The notes: generated from the sequence alone by a model not told the origin. A stretch of 64,000 bases of DNA from Phoronis australis (GCA_002633005.1 NMRA01000250.1:31534-95533), one strand, 5' to 3'; positions 1 to 11,502 are shown, counted from the stretch's first letter. Made by a program: numbers and translations.

Positions 1-545
1 AAAATTGTAAAACATCAGGAAGATTTCAGGTAATTTGTTGAGTCGAAACTATATTTTTATTCAAGAGTACAAGTTTTCCTATTGACGATGGCGATTCAGC
101 GGCGACGCATCAGTCGGCAAGTTTTCGCCCTGTGATGAGCACAATTTTTTGAAAAATTATCGTAATTTAACAACGGAAGTTCATAGCAATGCACCACAAT
201 TTTGTAGAAAGACTGTCATAGGCTAAAAATTCGTCACAAAGCGTAAATTTTATGAATCCTAGCTTCCGATTTTACCCGTTTGGGAAACCGGCTTTCAACT
301 GCCGTAGGCTACAATAAGAATCCCCTCCCCGTGAAATGATTTTTTCTAAGCGTTTATTAGAGCCAATACAGCATACAGCTTTCCACCAAGGCTAGGTGAT
401 ACTACGACATTACTCTTTGTTGCATTAGTAACTGGTCTTGGCTAATATTATCATTTTATGGCCTGGTCATCCATTCAGCCAAAAGTAGTTCCAGAGGTGG
501 CTTATCAGCCAATTATTCACGCATGCTGACTCACAATAGAAGCCT

Positions 546-1089
546 GAAGCGTGTTCAATAGAGTGAGTGCCCGCGAGCGATTTGAGCGCCCTCGTCCTGA
601 ACAGCTGTGTTCACGTTAGTGCTCGCGAGCACTCGCGAACAACCTCGAGAGCATGTTCGCTTAGATTTCCAAGATGGCGTCCTGCGAAGGCTTCACGTCT
701 GCAACATATGAACCCATTATGGTTCTGCAACACGAAAACTAACCTCAAAAGTTGACCGACTCATCCGAAACTGCGACTTAAATTGCGGGTCGCTGTAGCG
801 AGGAATAGTTTCCTCGACGTAATTTTTGATTCTTGTCGGGCCAAAGCCTTCATGGTTGTTGTCTAGGGCTGCCGATATTAATAATTATTGGCAAAGATTA
901 ATCATATTTATCGCTCAGTACGTCATAGGAACGACTGTTAGTGTTAAGCTCATCGGCTAAGACGTTCAACACAATCTGCTTCAGAGTCGCCATACTGGAT
1001 CGCACAGTGAGCGCTCACAGCTGTTCAGGAGCTGTTCCTTGTGTTCGCGAGTACACGCTAGCGGGCGCTCACTCTGTTGAACACGCTTC
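546..1089. mobile_element. MITE-like element with terminal inverted repeats
   Basis: The left end reads gaagcgtgttcaatagagtg and the right end, reverse-complemented, gaagcgtgttcaacagagtg. Similarity continues inward for about 80 bases on each side (gcccgcgagcg against gcccgctagcg, then cctgaacagctgtg on both). There is no transposase-like frame inside and no clear target-site duplication. Confidence 0.65.
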
Positions 1090-4000
1090 TGATAAGAGTG
1101 AAGGTGGATAAATGCGGTGTTCCTACAGTTTCTTGTTTTAGTGGATGTGTTCAGGACATGGATGAAATGAAGCAATATGAGAGGATAGTTTGGCAATTAA
1201 GTTACTTTCAGAGGTTCTGGATTTTGAGAACCTGTTGGATGCCTGTTGATCAGTGGTGAAAACTGTTTCTCAGAATGTGGGACTCCTGTAAGTGACTGTT
1301 ATGCCATTTAGCTCTTTTTAGAATAGTGTTGTCATAGATGTATTATACTGCGTCTTTGTGGCGCTAGTTAGAAAAGTTACAAAAAGCTTCTACAGGTTGC
1401 ATCATTCGTGCTACCCTGTTACAATCAGCTCACGCTTGAACTTTGGCATCCTAATTAGTTGTCACAAAATGATGTATATCAAAAATATTTTAAAGTGGAA
1501 TTTTTGTGCGTATTTCTCATGTCAGTCACTATTTGTCCAAACCAAGTTAACAGTCAACATGCTGTGAGGATGCGACTACAAAGTGGCATTTAAAATTGTT
1601 AAATGTTCTCAAGTTTTGCGGTTGAAATAAACCTTTGCCCATGACTTCAGTAACACCGTGACATACGTGCTTCTGTATAATGGTGGAATGAGGGCCTATA
1701 GACTGAGGTACTTTATTTGAACAAAGGTCATCCCTCTGAATACGACTGAAGGTTGATTAATACCGGATATGCTATCAGTAAAGTATCACTAATTCCAAAT
1801 TCCTGTTTTACCTTATCATATTAATTAATAGCATGCAAATCTTCTTTGAACTACTTTATCCGCGACAGTCAGTTTCCTCACCTTCGTAGACCAATTCGCT
1901 GTCGCTACCACAGGTTTTTCTTCCCCATCTGATATACACAGCGCCACCTAGAAGATAATTGTTGGAATTTTAGTCGGATTTGACGTTCGATCCTAGGAGC
2001 AATGAGATTCAAATAAGAGTCACCGTTAGATAATTTGGCCTCGTTCGAAAATAACCTCTCAAATTCTCAAATGTTCTTTGGGCAAGTACATAATTATAAT
2101 CCTAACAACGAGGCTATTCAGGAAACAGTTTAAACAGTAAGAAGTTTTTACTCGGGTGTCTGTTTTTAGTCCATTTTCAAATCATCTTTGCAGGTTTGAT
2201 GTATATAAAAAGAGCAGTTTTTAACTATTTAGCAGATGTTTTGAAGAGATGTTGAATAAAGTAATCGCCTACACCGCACATGTATACAAAATGTCCTTTG
2301 CGTCTTCTTGTATCATATGAAGCTCACACTTCCGCAAGAACGCAGAACTAACAGTGAATGCAAAATACAGTGAAATCTCACCAGTAATTTGGGACAAAAT
2401 TAATTGGAAAAATTGGCATTCTTCATTTTTCAGTGGATTCTAACATTGCTGTGTATGCCCAGTTGTTGAAAACTTTCTATGACATTACCTGTGGTACAAA
2501 AATTGAATGTGAGAAAGCATTCAATTTTGTGCTATACATGGATGAATAATGAAACAAAACTCCAGTTGATGGCCATATTGTGTCCTAGATTGTTGAGATT
2601 TTAATGCAGCATTTGCAAGTAATGAAACGTTACTCAATCAAAATCTCAAAAAAGCAAAAAGTTATTGATGGGTGTAACTGTATGAGCCTGATTCCACTTT
2701 AGACATACGTTTTAAAACGTTTAAAAATGATGTTTACCTGAGGCATTACTCATGAAAGAACTATAGCAATGGTCAATAATGGTCAAGGCCTTGGAAATTA
2801 TAACTATGTTAAAAATTCTTCAGTTTGGAAAAATGAAGGTCAGAGCTTGCATCGGCCATTTGAAGTTCAAAAATTACAATCACTGACGAACAAAATCATT
2901 CTCAGTCAATGCTACACACTGATGAAACACATGAAAACCTTTCATCTAAGGTAATCTTAAACAATTTTGGTGACTGCCAAGTCTATCTTTGGTCTGTGAT
3001 ATTTGAGAATTATTAATTATGAACGCTATGAAATACCCGATATCGCAATATTCGAACGTATCTCACGAAATGATTTTCAAATAATTTTGTGATAACAACA
3101 ATTGTTGCAATATACTGACTAGGGCAAGAGCAGATTATTTGTTTTAATATAACTTGGCAAATAACTTAAAAAAAAATAGCTTGTCATCAAACCCTCTTTC
3201 GAGTTCTGAGCTCCACAACAGTGATATGATGAAAAGCTTATAGATACCTCTTCGGCTGAAGTTCCCAAGACTCCGCCTAGCAATACTATGCTCAAGAGAC
3301 CGTTTCGAGATACCCTGAAATGTAACCAATGTATTTATTTATCATTTATTATGGAGACAGTATTGTATTCGTTCACAGAATACAATACGAAAACAAATGA
3401 ATTTTGTATGCAATATCTCCCTAGTCTCGTGGGTGTATAAGTCACGTGAATACCAAGTAACACCCAAACAGTTGCACACTGTGACAATCTAGTGCCCTAA
3501 GTAAAAACTTTGTAAGAGTTTCCGGATAATTTAGAAACAAGTCTAAGAAAGTAAGATTGCTTCTTGGAGGTTCAAAAATTCAAATCGTGATTAAAAGATT
3601 GTTTAACATGTCAAAAATATAACTGGTGATGCCGTATTTCAGAAATTGACTTATTTCTTTTAAGCAAAAGTCAAAAACAAAAGGAGACTTGTTATTAATA
3701 TACGCGTTTGTTAGAACACAATAGTCACTTGTTGTGAGCCCAGTGTGTGCACGTGCATTTTCAATTCCAATAACAAAAGTAGGTAAAAAATCGTATCTGG
3801 TCAGTCTCCGACTCTTTGATGCTGTGAAACGAAAGATAGTACACTACCGCATCATTTTTTGATGACCATTTTGTCTTTTCTAAAGCCCAACCCTCGGTCC
3901 ACACAAGCGCATTTGCATTCTGGCGTCATTACTTGAGAAGGAGGCATTTTAAAATGACGTAAGCTGGTATCAGGTAACTTACAGTTTTATCAGATTTCAA

Positions 4001-4833
4001 AACGGAAGAGCAGAATCAAATATGTTGTTAGCCTAATGTGGATCTCGTGCGAGATCGCTTTTTCAGTACAGCTGCTAACGGCACCAAATCAACAGTTATC
4101 GCCGTTTGCCATATATTTTCTGAAATCGAGGCTAGAGACTTTACCGGTTAAAATACATTTAAAATACTTTGTCATTTGTCATGCTAGGATAGTGTGACAC
4201 AAGGTTCCAGGTTCGATTCCGCCCTGAGACTGATCTTGAAAAGTAAGTGTTCTCAACAGTAATGTCCCTTTAAGTAAGCCACAGGTTCTATTGTGTAATA
4301 GCACTCTACCTAATCAATTAAATTAAACTGTTCTTTTGGACTATTGTACTTACTGATAGACAGTGCTGTAGTGGGGCATTGGTGCACGTAGGCGCATCCA
4401 ACCACCTTTTGGCATTAGAAAGTAGCGCCTACGCACCGTAAGTTACGTTCAGTGCTCAAAGTGATGCGATGGGCTTTGGGTGCCTACTTACCTCTATTTT
4501 TACTACTGATAGAATAAGAGCTCTCTGCAGCTTCTCAATCCCTTGACGAATTGTAGAATAGTTGGAATGGCAGGACCAGTGGAAGTTTCCAGATGTGCTC
4601 TCGGGAGATGTGACCTATTGACCTATTATATCACCATATTTGCTGTCTACTGCTTGGAACTGCACCATAACAGGAGGTTTCAACTGTCCCGTTTAATTTA
4701 TTTGATTATAATCTTTCCTAGATGGATAAAGATTTACGTTAATTATTACATTAAAACACTCGACCTGGTATTGCACTTGAGGATTGTTTTCTGTATGTGC
4801 AAAATTGTTTGCTAAATAAAGACAAAATTTTAC
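1090..4833. other. Non-coding stretch
   Basis: No gene recognised. It contains a perfect 11-base inverted repeat with a 7-base loop at 3360-3388 (gtattgtattc/gaatacaatac) and a tRNA-type B-box (ggttcgattcc) near 4210, probably a SINE remnant at about 4180-4240. Confidence 0.5.
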
Positions 4834-5190
4834 CTTTGGAAAGCTTGTCTCTGTCTTTATGTTTTGACTCTCAATCATGTCAATTTTCCTCATCGTATAG
4901 CTATTCCAGGCAACTAGTATCAGCAGTGAAATGCACATAAACGCGTTGAACCACATGATTCTAAACCATTTCACAATTGTTGGCCACTGCATCTTGTTGA
5001 GCCATTGCATCTTGCTGAGCCATTGCATCTTGCTGAGCCTCTGCATCTTGCTGAGCCTCTGAATCTTGCTGCCTTTGAAATGCGTTGGACTGTACGTATT
5101 CTGTTGTTTTCTTTTTATATAGCCCATGTTATCACTTGTAAACAGTTGCTTCCGAATTTTTAATGTTAACGTTTCTACATGAAATAGCAA
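4834..5190 (-). CDS. Unrecognised - strand exon candidate with a membrane segment
   Basis: An open frame starting at 5190 (or at the internal Met at 5127, MGYIKRKQQN) carries four to five copies of an 18-base repeat giving RLSKMQ/WLSKMQ, then a hydrophobic segment WFNAFMCISLLILVAWN. A good donor (ccaaag|gtaaaa) stands at 4834-4833. A short basic N-terminus plus one membrane helix would suit a type II Golgi-type protein, but no catalytic domain is seen in or near the exon. Function unknown. Confidence 0.25.
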
Positions 5191-5661
5191 TTAGGAAACG
5201 CCTGTAGTCAATACCAGCTGATAATGGCTGGTGCCTGATTTTTATAAGAATTATTTATGTTTGTTTCTGCTTAATGGTGGTCAATTGGGAATTTGTTTGT
5301 GTCATATGTTTCAACAAAAGATTATTAACAGAAGCTATTATAAAACAAAAGTTTGATAAAATTTGTAAAAATTTAAAGAGCTGACAGTAGCGCTAATTAG
5401 GTTTAAGCTGAAATTGCAAACAGCAAACTGGAATGACTTGTCATTAAGCATAAAGTGGTGACCATCTTCTCAATGAAGAAGTCAAGAATGAATTCCTTTC
5501 TTATCATGGTTTTATTGTTCTCTAAGGGTTCCACCCTAACTCATGAACTAAATGATGGTTTTCAGAGATAGACTGAATGAGATTTCAATGTTCTACGCAA
5601 TGCTGATCAACCAAAACGGTATTTTCAAGCATAGTGGTACTTGTTTTAGAATTGAACCCTG

Positions 5662-6495
5662 ACTGTGGTGGGATTGTTCTAAAACCCCCTTGACCCCCAT
5701 GACCCCCTCGACCCCTTCAACCCACAACCCCCTCGACCTAGTCTACACAAGCCCAACTACTGAATGTAGAACAAGCGCTCACAGACTTGCAGGTCCAAAG
5801 AGTTTGGCCATGAGCTCGGCTGGCTTTTCCCTGTTTTTTGCAATTAGGAGAGTCCATTTGGCAAGTTTGATAGCCAAAAACAGAAAAAAAACAACGCGAC
5901 CAAATCAAATCAAAGACCTACCATCTTTACAAATGTCGTTCCCGGCAGAGTGTAATTGTCTTGCCTGCTCTTCAGTGAATGACAGACTCAACGTTTTGTG
6001 GAGAGTGTTAGTAAAATAATACAGTTTGAAAGAACAAATTGTTACCTAACAATATTTGAACGTTATGGATAATATTGTAAACGAGTATAAAACAGAAAGC
6101 AAATAATAAAAATTTGAAATTATGTGCTATATTCACGTTAACGGACTCTCACCCTAAGTTTAGTAGAAATGGGTCATTGGTAGCCGCTTGTGGAACTGTT
6201 TCTGTCACAACAATAACATGCTCACAATGTGCTATTTCGTATCATGTTCTCACGCCACTTTCTATTTTTAATCACCAGACTTGAGCCAGAGCAGTCTCGC
6301 GTGTAGGTATGTCTTATGGGAAAGTCACTCAGCGACGTAATAAGATTGTGGAATACGTAAAAAGCGCACAAATACCCCTATTGCCACAGGTTATGGTTCG
6401 ATGGGGTCGTGGGTCGAGGGGGTTGTGGGTCGAGGGGGTCAAGGGGTGTAGGGGTCGAGGGGGTTTCAGAACAATTCGCTGTGGTGTGATACAGT
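5662..6495. mobile_element. Element whose inverted ends are C/G-rich minisatellites
   Basis: The left arm (5662-5738) reads actgtggtgggattgttct and then short repeats of the type accccctcg. The right arm (6396-6495) is its reverse complement with extra repeat units, ending agaacaattcgctgtggtg and acagt. About 830 bases overall; the interior shows no transposase. The two open frames in the arms are by-products of the repeats. Confidence 0.6.
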
Positions 6496-7851
6496 AATTG
6501 CTCAAGTATTTAACACATAATATGGCCAATGTGTGCAATTTAATATCAAATTTCACCACAAAAATAAAGAATAAAACAACTGTTAGTTCATCACTAGCAT
6601 TAGTTGTACTTCGTGGACGTCACAAGACAATTGGTTGTATTGCGTGGACGTCACAAGACAATTCTTGATATCGTTGATTTACAGCAAGGCAACCGGTGTC
6701 TTGGAAAAAATGTAAAAATGTCAGTGAAGGTCTACCCTAATCACAGAATTACAGAGCACAATCATTTAGTTAAAACCAGGATGTTTAGAGCATGGTGTTA
6801 ACTTCTTGGAACTCAGACCAGGAAGTTTGTTCTTAATTAATTATGGCTGGGTTCACTGTGAAGGTTTCCCTATTTTTTGGGAGATCACATTACCAGTTTG
6901 ACATTTAACTTTTAAACTGTGTCCAGAAGGAAATAGCTGTACAGGAGCTGGGTAATAATAGTACTAAATGTTCTGCCCAGGAGAACATGTTCAAACAATA
7001 ATCACTTTGTGGTCCTGTATTCGTGACATGAAACATTTGGTATGGGAAATCTCAGAGTTCACAACTGGTTTATTTTAAAGGTGATCAAGTTTTGCTTAGG
7101 TAATATGACTATCATACCTTGGGACTCTATATATGTTTAGTCTGTCTGAGCTTGGGATATCCCGTTTTACGCAATGGCAAGTGTTCCGATTTAGTTTTGC
7201 AAGAGTCGCAAAAAATTGAGTCCTGAAACGAGGCAACTAACAAAGACTTCTTGTGTTATTGTGGTCATTGCAAGTATCTCCAAATTAGTGTCAACTCTGT
7301 GTGTGCGTGCGTGCGTGCGTGCGTGCGTGCTGGTATTCATTATTTTGGTCATTCAGGACTTCTTTATGAATGGTTTAGTTGGTCCTAAAACTATCTGCAG
7401 AATTGATACAACTAAAAAATTATTTCATGATAATGGTGTTACTTACGTAAGATAGGAAAAAACTTCATTTAAGTGGTTTTATTTACAAAGGTGGACAAAT
7501 AATCATGAAAATGATATTTACAAAGATGTGTTAACAAACAAGTTCATAGATGTTGTATTCTTTGCAAAGATGGGTTGCTAAAGGACTTCATGAATGTGTT
7601 ATTATTTAAAAAACAATGGATATGCAAAAAAGTGTAAGTATAAGATAGTGTTACTATTCAGAGAGATGGTGTAATAGGACGGTCTCGGATTGCACAGTGA
7701 CACTCAAATCTCGCTGTATTTACCCACAATGTCATAAACATCCGTCAAGCTCATGTGCTGCCTCGTTTTCATGTCATTGGAGTTTGCATGTTATTTGTTC
7801 TTCGATTCTGTCCAAGTTTTTATCGGTTGCGTTACTCTATTCGTCCTTCCA
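6496..7851. other. Non-coding stretch with a GTGC microsatellite
   Basis: No gene recognised. A (GTGC)n run of about seven units lies at 7303-7330. A 26-base direct repeat (cgtggacgtcacaagacaatt) occurs at about 6611-6665. Confidence 0.6.
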
Positions 7852-8082
7852 ATGCGAACGAAGTATTACTGCTGTGCTGTGGGCTGCAACCCTGACACGA
7901 GAAAGTTTGATAAACTGGACAAATACTCGTGGATGCGTGATTTGAAATTCTTCTACTTCCCGACATCAATTAGCGACACTAAAATGTGCCTGATTTCCAA
8001 AACGATGTCGCATGCTTTCTCATCTCTAGGACAAAGGGGAGTTCTGTCACCGTGTACTCTGGAACAGCCCTATTATAGATAG
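7852..8082 (+). CDS. THAP-type zinc-finger fragment (possible first exon or remnant)
   Basis: Starts MRTKYYCCAVGCNPDTRKF and continues YSWMRDLKFFYFP. The N-terminal C-x-x-x-C pair, the spacing and the F-x-F-P match the start of a THAP domain (C2CH DNA-binding module, also found in P-element-type transposases). After FYFP the expected W, C and H residues of the module are missing in this frame, which stops at 8082, 90 bases before POLD1 exon A. It may be a decayed transposase-derived fragment inside a POLD1 intron. Confidence 0.4.
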   Translation: MRTKYYCCAVGCNPDTRKFDKLDKYSWMRDLKFFYFPTSISDTKMCLISKTMSHAFSSLGQRGVLSPCTLEQPYYR

Positions 8083-8172
8083 ACTACTACTGCTGCTGCC
8101 TCCACCGCTATTGTCAGGATGAGTATGGTGTTTTTATTATGGTAAAGTAATCTTAATTTTTTGTTTTTACAG

Positions 8173-8268
8173 AGTGTCACGGCATTTGGACGTATGATGA
8201 TTGAGCAGACGAAGCAACTTGTTGAAGAGACGTACACAGTTGCTAATGGTTACGCCCACGATGCTAAA
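8173..8268 (+). CDS. POLD1: POLD1 exon A (palm, between motifs B and C)
   Basis: Thirty-two codons, phase 0 at both ends, reading [17 protein letters not shown] and ending NGYAHDAK. This is the conserved palm/fingers helix after the KxxxNSxYG motif of family B polymerases. The acceptor is a T-rich tract ending in acag at 8172 and the donor is gtatgt at 8269. It is the first POLD1 exon recognisable in the window; the preceding exon, which should carry motif B, was not found upstream. Confidence 0.93.
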
Positions 8269-8371
8269 GTATGTATAATTTACCGTAGCTTTAGCTCCTC
8301 CAGTGTTGCAGATGATGTCTACTGTTCATCCTGTTTCTGCAACTAGTCCATATAGTGTCTCACAATTTTGT

Positions 8372-8536
8372 GGATGGTTGTAAATCATTGGTGTCCTTGA
8401 CACGCAATTGATCTTTTGAAGTTGATGCTGAACACTGGTTAAAAAGTTTATGGTCCTGGCTGAGATAATTGTTTTATTGCCCCTATGTCTGGCTGAGATA
8501 ATTGTTTTATTACCCCTATGTGTTTTGAATAGCCAC
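8372..8536 (+). repeat. Dispersed repeat, copy 1, with internal 33-base duplication
   Basis: Shares ggatggttgtaaatc, ggtgtccttg, gtttatggtcctggctgaga and gaatagcc, in order, with 18768-18985. Inside this copy ctggctgagataattgtttt is duplicated in tandem (8457-8521). It lies in the intron after POLD1 exon A. Confidence 0.7.
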
Positions 8537-9224
8537 ACTCCAGTATACTAATTTTTGCTGGTCTTAAGTGGCTGCATACACAATTTGCATCGATTTACTT
8601 TTTATCAAAATTTAAAAGTTCCAAAAATTTCTCACAATTTACAACTGATTTTCTTCCTCAGTTTTGGCTTAACTGTGGTGCAATGTGGTTCAATATCATT
8701 TCTTCAATTTTTAATTTTTTCTGTGTGTACAAAATTGTACCTCTGTTATGTGTCTACAGCACAAGTGATTTCCATTTGAACCATCAGTTTATCTTATTGT
8801 TACTACTGATTTGATTCTTGTTATTTAGTTAATGCTAATATCCTTCTACATCATCAGGATCTACTTGACCTGGTGCGCCCTCTTTTGGCGATAGATTTGA
8901 TTCTCAAAGATATACACTGAATGGCCATACTGAAAATTTGGCTCAAGTAGTGTGACAAAAGTAGTTTTGGTGTTTTGTTCTGAAGATAATCACTTATGTA
9001 GTTGTAATAATTAACCCATTGTGTCGCAGGAACCACTATGTTCGTCTATTTTCCGAAATGTACAAACAGGTTAAGCTAACACTAAGCCAATGGATCAATG
9101 TTCAGAAATTTTCTGAAAATAAAATCCTGTGGTTTTTAATCGGAAATTCTCGCTATTACTATATCCCCATAGTGCGCTGACATCTCACTGAGCTGTTCGT
9201 ATCCGTTATTTGTGTCTTCACCAG

Positions 9225-9362
9225 GTTATCTACGGTGACACTGACTCGGTGATGTGTAAGTTTGGGGTCGACACGGTGTCAGAAGCCATGAAACTTGGTC
9301 AAGAGGCAGCAGACTACATCTCCGGCAAGTTTGTCAAGCCCATCAAGTTAGAATTTGAAAAG
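9225..9362 (+). CDS. POLD1: POLD1 exon B (catalytic motif C)
   Basis: Forty-six codons, phase 0 to 0. It opens with [14 protein letters not shown], the family B motif C whose aspartates bind the catalytic metal ions, and ends KPIKLEFEK, the segment leading into the KKRY block. The acceptor is ttcaccag at 9224 and the donor is gtatca at 9363. All motif C residues are intact, so polymerase activity is expected. The open frame runs past the donor into the intron, but that extension has no POLD1 similarity. Confidence 0.96.
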
Positions 9363-10234
9363 GTATCACTCACAAATGGGTATATCATAGTTGGAGAGGG
9401 ATCCGCAAAATTTTTCAGAATCAATTAATCGTAAATTTTTTTGTGATTCAAGGCTTGATTTTGAATAGGGTTTTGATAAGTAACGACAAAGCTGTTTGCT
9501 ATGATTGACAAGGAGACCAGGTCAGAGCATGGAGATTCTGTTTCTCCAGCTAACAGCAGATGATGTTGCCATACACTACCAGATGAAGATTTGCCTGCGA
9601 CTGAGGTAGTTCCACCCTATTATATGGTGTTAAACATTTTGTGCAATGCTAGATTTGCTTACAGCCAAGTTGGCATCACCACATTTACGTGACTTTTCAA
9701 ATTTTTTTAACAATCAATTTTAGCGATTTGGAATTGGTTTTGATTCTATGTCGTTCAATATGCCCTCGAATTGTTTGCAACACTAATCAACATTTAAGTA
9801 CCTTATAATTACATTGTCTACTGATACTAACCTCAACACCATTACCTCGTATGTAACGAGATAGATTGCTTGCCTTATTGTCACACCAACGTTCTTCTCT
9901 ATATGTTCTCGAAAACGGGAAGAAAAAGGAATGGGAAGCCACTAAGAGTTGTATACGGTTAAACCTCTGTACCATAGCTACCTTCATTCATTATTTTGAA
10001 AAGTTGAGGGCATTCATGACAGTGTTAGAATGTCCATTTTGGTAATTATTGTTTGAAATTGGTGTGATTTTTTAATATGTTAATTATACTTAATGCATTT
10101 TTGCCACTAGCAGTGGTGGCTAGAATTGCACTTTGATTTTGTTAGTTTTGATTGAATAATTACCTACTTAAGCCACCATGCAGAATAATAAAGTTCCATT
10201 TCTTGTCACAAAATGTACTCTTTGGAACACTTCG

Positions 10235-10410
10235 CCCCGTCATATGCACCCTTTAATTCCAGTTGTGCTTCCCCTATCTACTGATCAGTAAGAGGTGTTA
10301 TGCTGGCCTCTACATCACAAGGCCCCGTCATATGCACCCTTTAATTTCAGGTGTACTTCCCCTATCTACTGATCAACAAGAAGCGTTATGCTGGACTCTA
10401 CTTCACAAGG
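10235..10410 (+). repeat. 88-base tandem duplication covering the exon C acceptor and exon start
   Basis: Copy 1 (10235-10322) and copy 2 (10323-10410) share the intron end, the acceptor and the first 20 codons of POLD1 exon C. Copy 1 keeps an attccag acceptor at 10262 and reads LCFPYLLISKRCYAGLYITR in the exon frame, with no stop but several replaced residues. It has no donor of its own, because it abuts copy 2. Confidence 0.9.
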
Positions 10411-10523
10411 CCTGAAGTGCATGATAAGATGGACTGTAAAGGCATTGAGACGGTGCGCCGAGACAACAGCCCCCTGGTGGCCAACACTATCAACATGTGC
10501 CTTCAGAAAATTCTCATTGAGAG
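10351..10523 (+). CDS. POLD1: POLD1 exon C (KKRY block and start of thumb)
   Basis: Starts [18 protein letters not shown] and continues through [16 protein letters not shown] to the end of IER, with the final R split (AG|G) into the next exon. The KKRY and KG-x-ETVRRD blocks are strongly conserved in pol delta and help hold the primer terminus. The acceptor is aatttcag at 10350 and the donor is gtactt at 10524. An 88-base tandem copy of the acceptor plus the first 20 codons lies directly upstream (10235-10322). Confidence 0.95.
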
Positions 10524-10871
10524 GTACTTAATGCTGTTGTTAGTTTTCAAGTGAAGTAGAATTGAATGATTTTAAAACAGTAACTGAAGTGCACTGCATG
10601 TAAAACAATGGACAAATGTTTTGAATCAATTGAAACTTAAGTTGGGAAGTCAAGGTGCTCGCAAACCTGAAAATAAATTTGATGAAGCAGAATTGGAATT
10701 TTACCTGCCTTTTTTGGGTTTCTCATCCTCAGTTACGTAGTGTACCTAATTTTCCATATTCTCCAACACTTTTGTTTATCATATAATTGTGTGGTATAAT
10801 TATTTTATATATCTTATTGCAGTTTATTGTTTTGTCATGTAAATTGTGATCAAAGCAAATGTTTTGTTCAG

Positions 10872-11024
10872 GAACCCCGACGGTGCAGTAGAATTTGCTA
10901 AGCAGATAATCTCCGACCTGCTCTGTAACCGTGTTGACATCTCCCAGCTGATAATCACCAAGGAGTTGACAAAGACTGGGGAAGAGTACGCAGCCAAACA
11001 AGCTCATGTGGAGCTAGCTAACAG
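10872..11024 (+). CDS. POLD1: POLD1 exon D (thumb)
   Basis: Begins with the second part of a split Arg codon, then [20 protein letters not shown] and [13 protein letters not shown], ending HVELAN plus a split Arg. This is the thumb subdomain that grips duplex DNA. The acceptor is tgttcag at 10871 and the donor is gtaaga at 11025. The donor and the last bases of the exon are repeated five more times downstream (11025-11285). Confidence 0.95.
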
Positions 11025-11285
11025 GTAAGACTATGAGTCAAGCGAACTTAGGTGGGGCTGGCTAACAGGTAAGACTATGAGTCAAGCGAGCTCAGTTGGA
11101 GCTGGCTAACAGATAAGACTAGGGAATAATATGGAGTTGAGCAAGCTCACATGGAGCTAGCTGACTGGTAAGACCAGGAGTCAAGCGACCTCTAGTGGAG
11201 CTAGCTAACTGGTGAAACTGGAAAAGAGTATCTATTTGAGCGCGGGCTCGTGTGGAGGTGGCTAACTAGTAAGACTAGTGATAGT
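11002..11285 (+). repeat. Tandem array of the exon D end plus splice donor (about six copies)
   Basis: The real exon end (gagctagctaacag|gtaagac, donor at 11025) is followed by five diverged copies with donor-equivalent positions at about 11069, 11113, 11168, 11212 and 11269, spaced 44-57 bases. Copies at 11069, 11168 and 11269 keep GTAAGA, the one at 11212 reads GTGAAA, and the one at 11113 is ATAAGA. Confidence 0.88.
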
Positions 11286-11502
11286 ATTTGATAGAGCATC
11301 CCGAGGAGCCAACATGCCCTCTCGTGTCAGTCAAAATTCCTGTGTGAACCACAAGTCTTTGTTCAGCAAATCACGTGCAATTTCACGTCTGTACACATAG
11401 GGCTGCTGGTGTTAATTATGGTCACATGAGGCTTGGGTTGGTCTATGACTTTTGTTCTCAAATACCTGTTTGTGTTTTGATCACTCTTTTGTTCTTCCTT
11501 AG

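Noticed and set aside
5690-6019. 109-codon open frame starting MTPMTPSTPS
   Set aside because: Its start lies in the minisatellite arm of an element and the remainder has no recognisable similarity or splice support.
9787-9987. - strand frame with a WCDNKASN segment vaguely like one at 19802-20047 (WYDNRQAN)
   Set aside because: The resemblance covers only about 10 residues and no family was recognised; could be an old repeat but is not supported.
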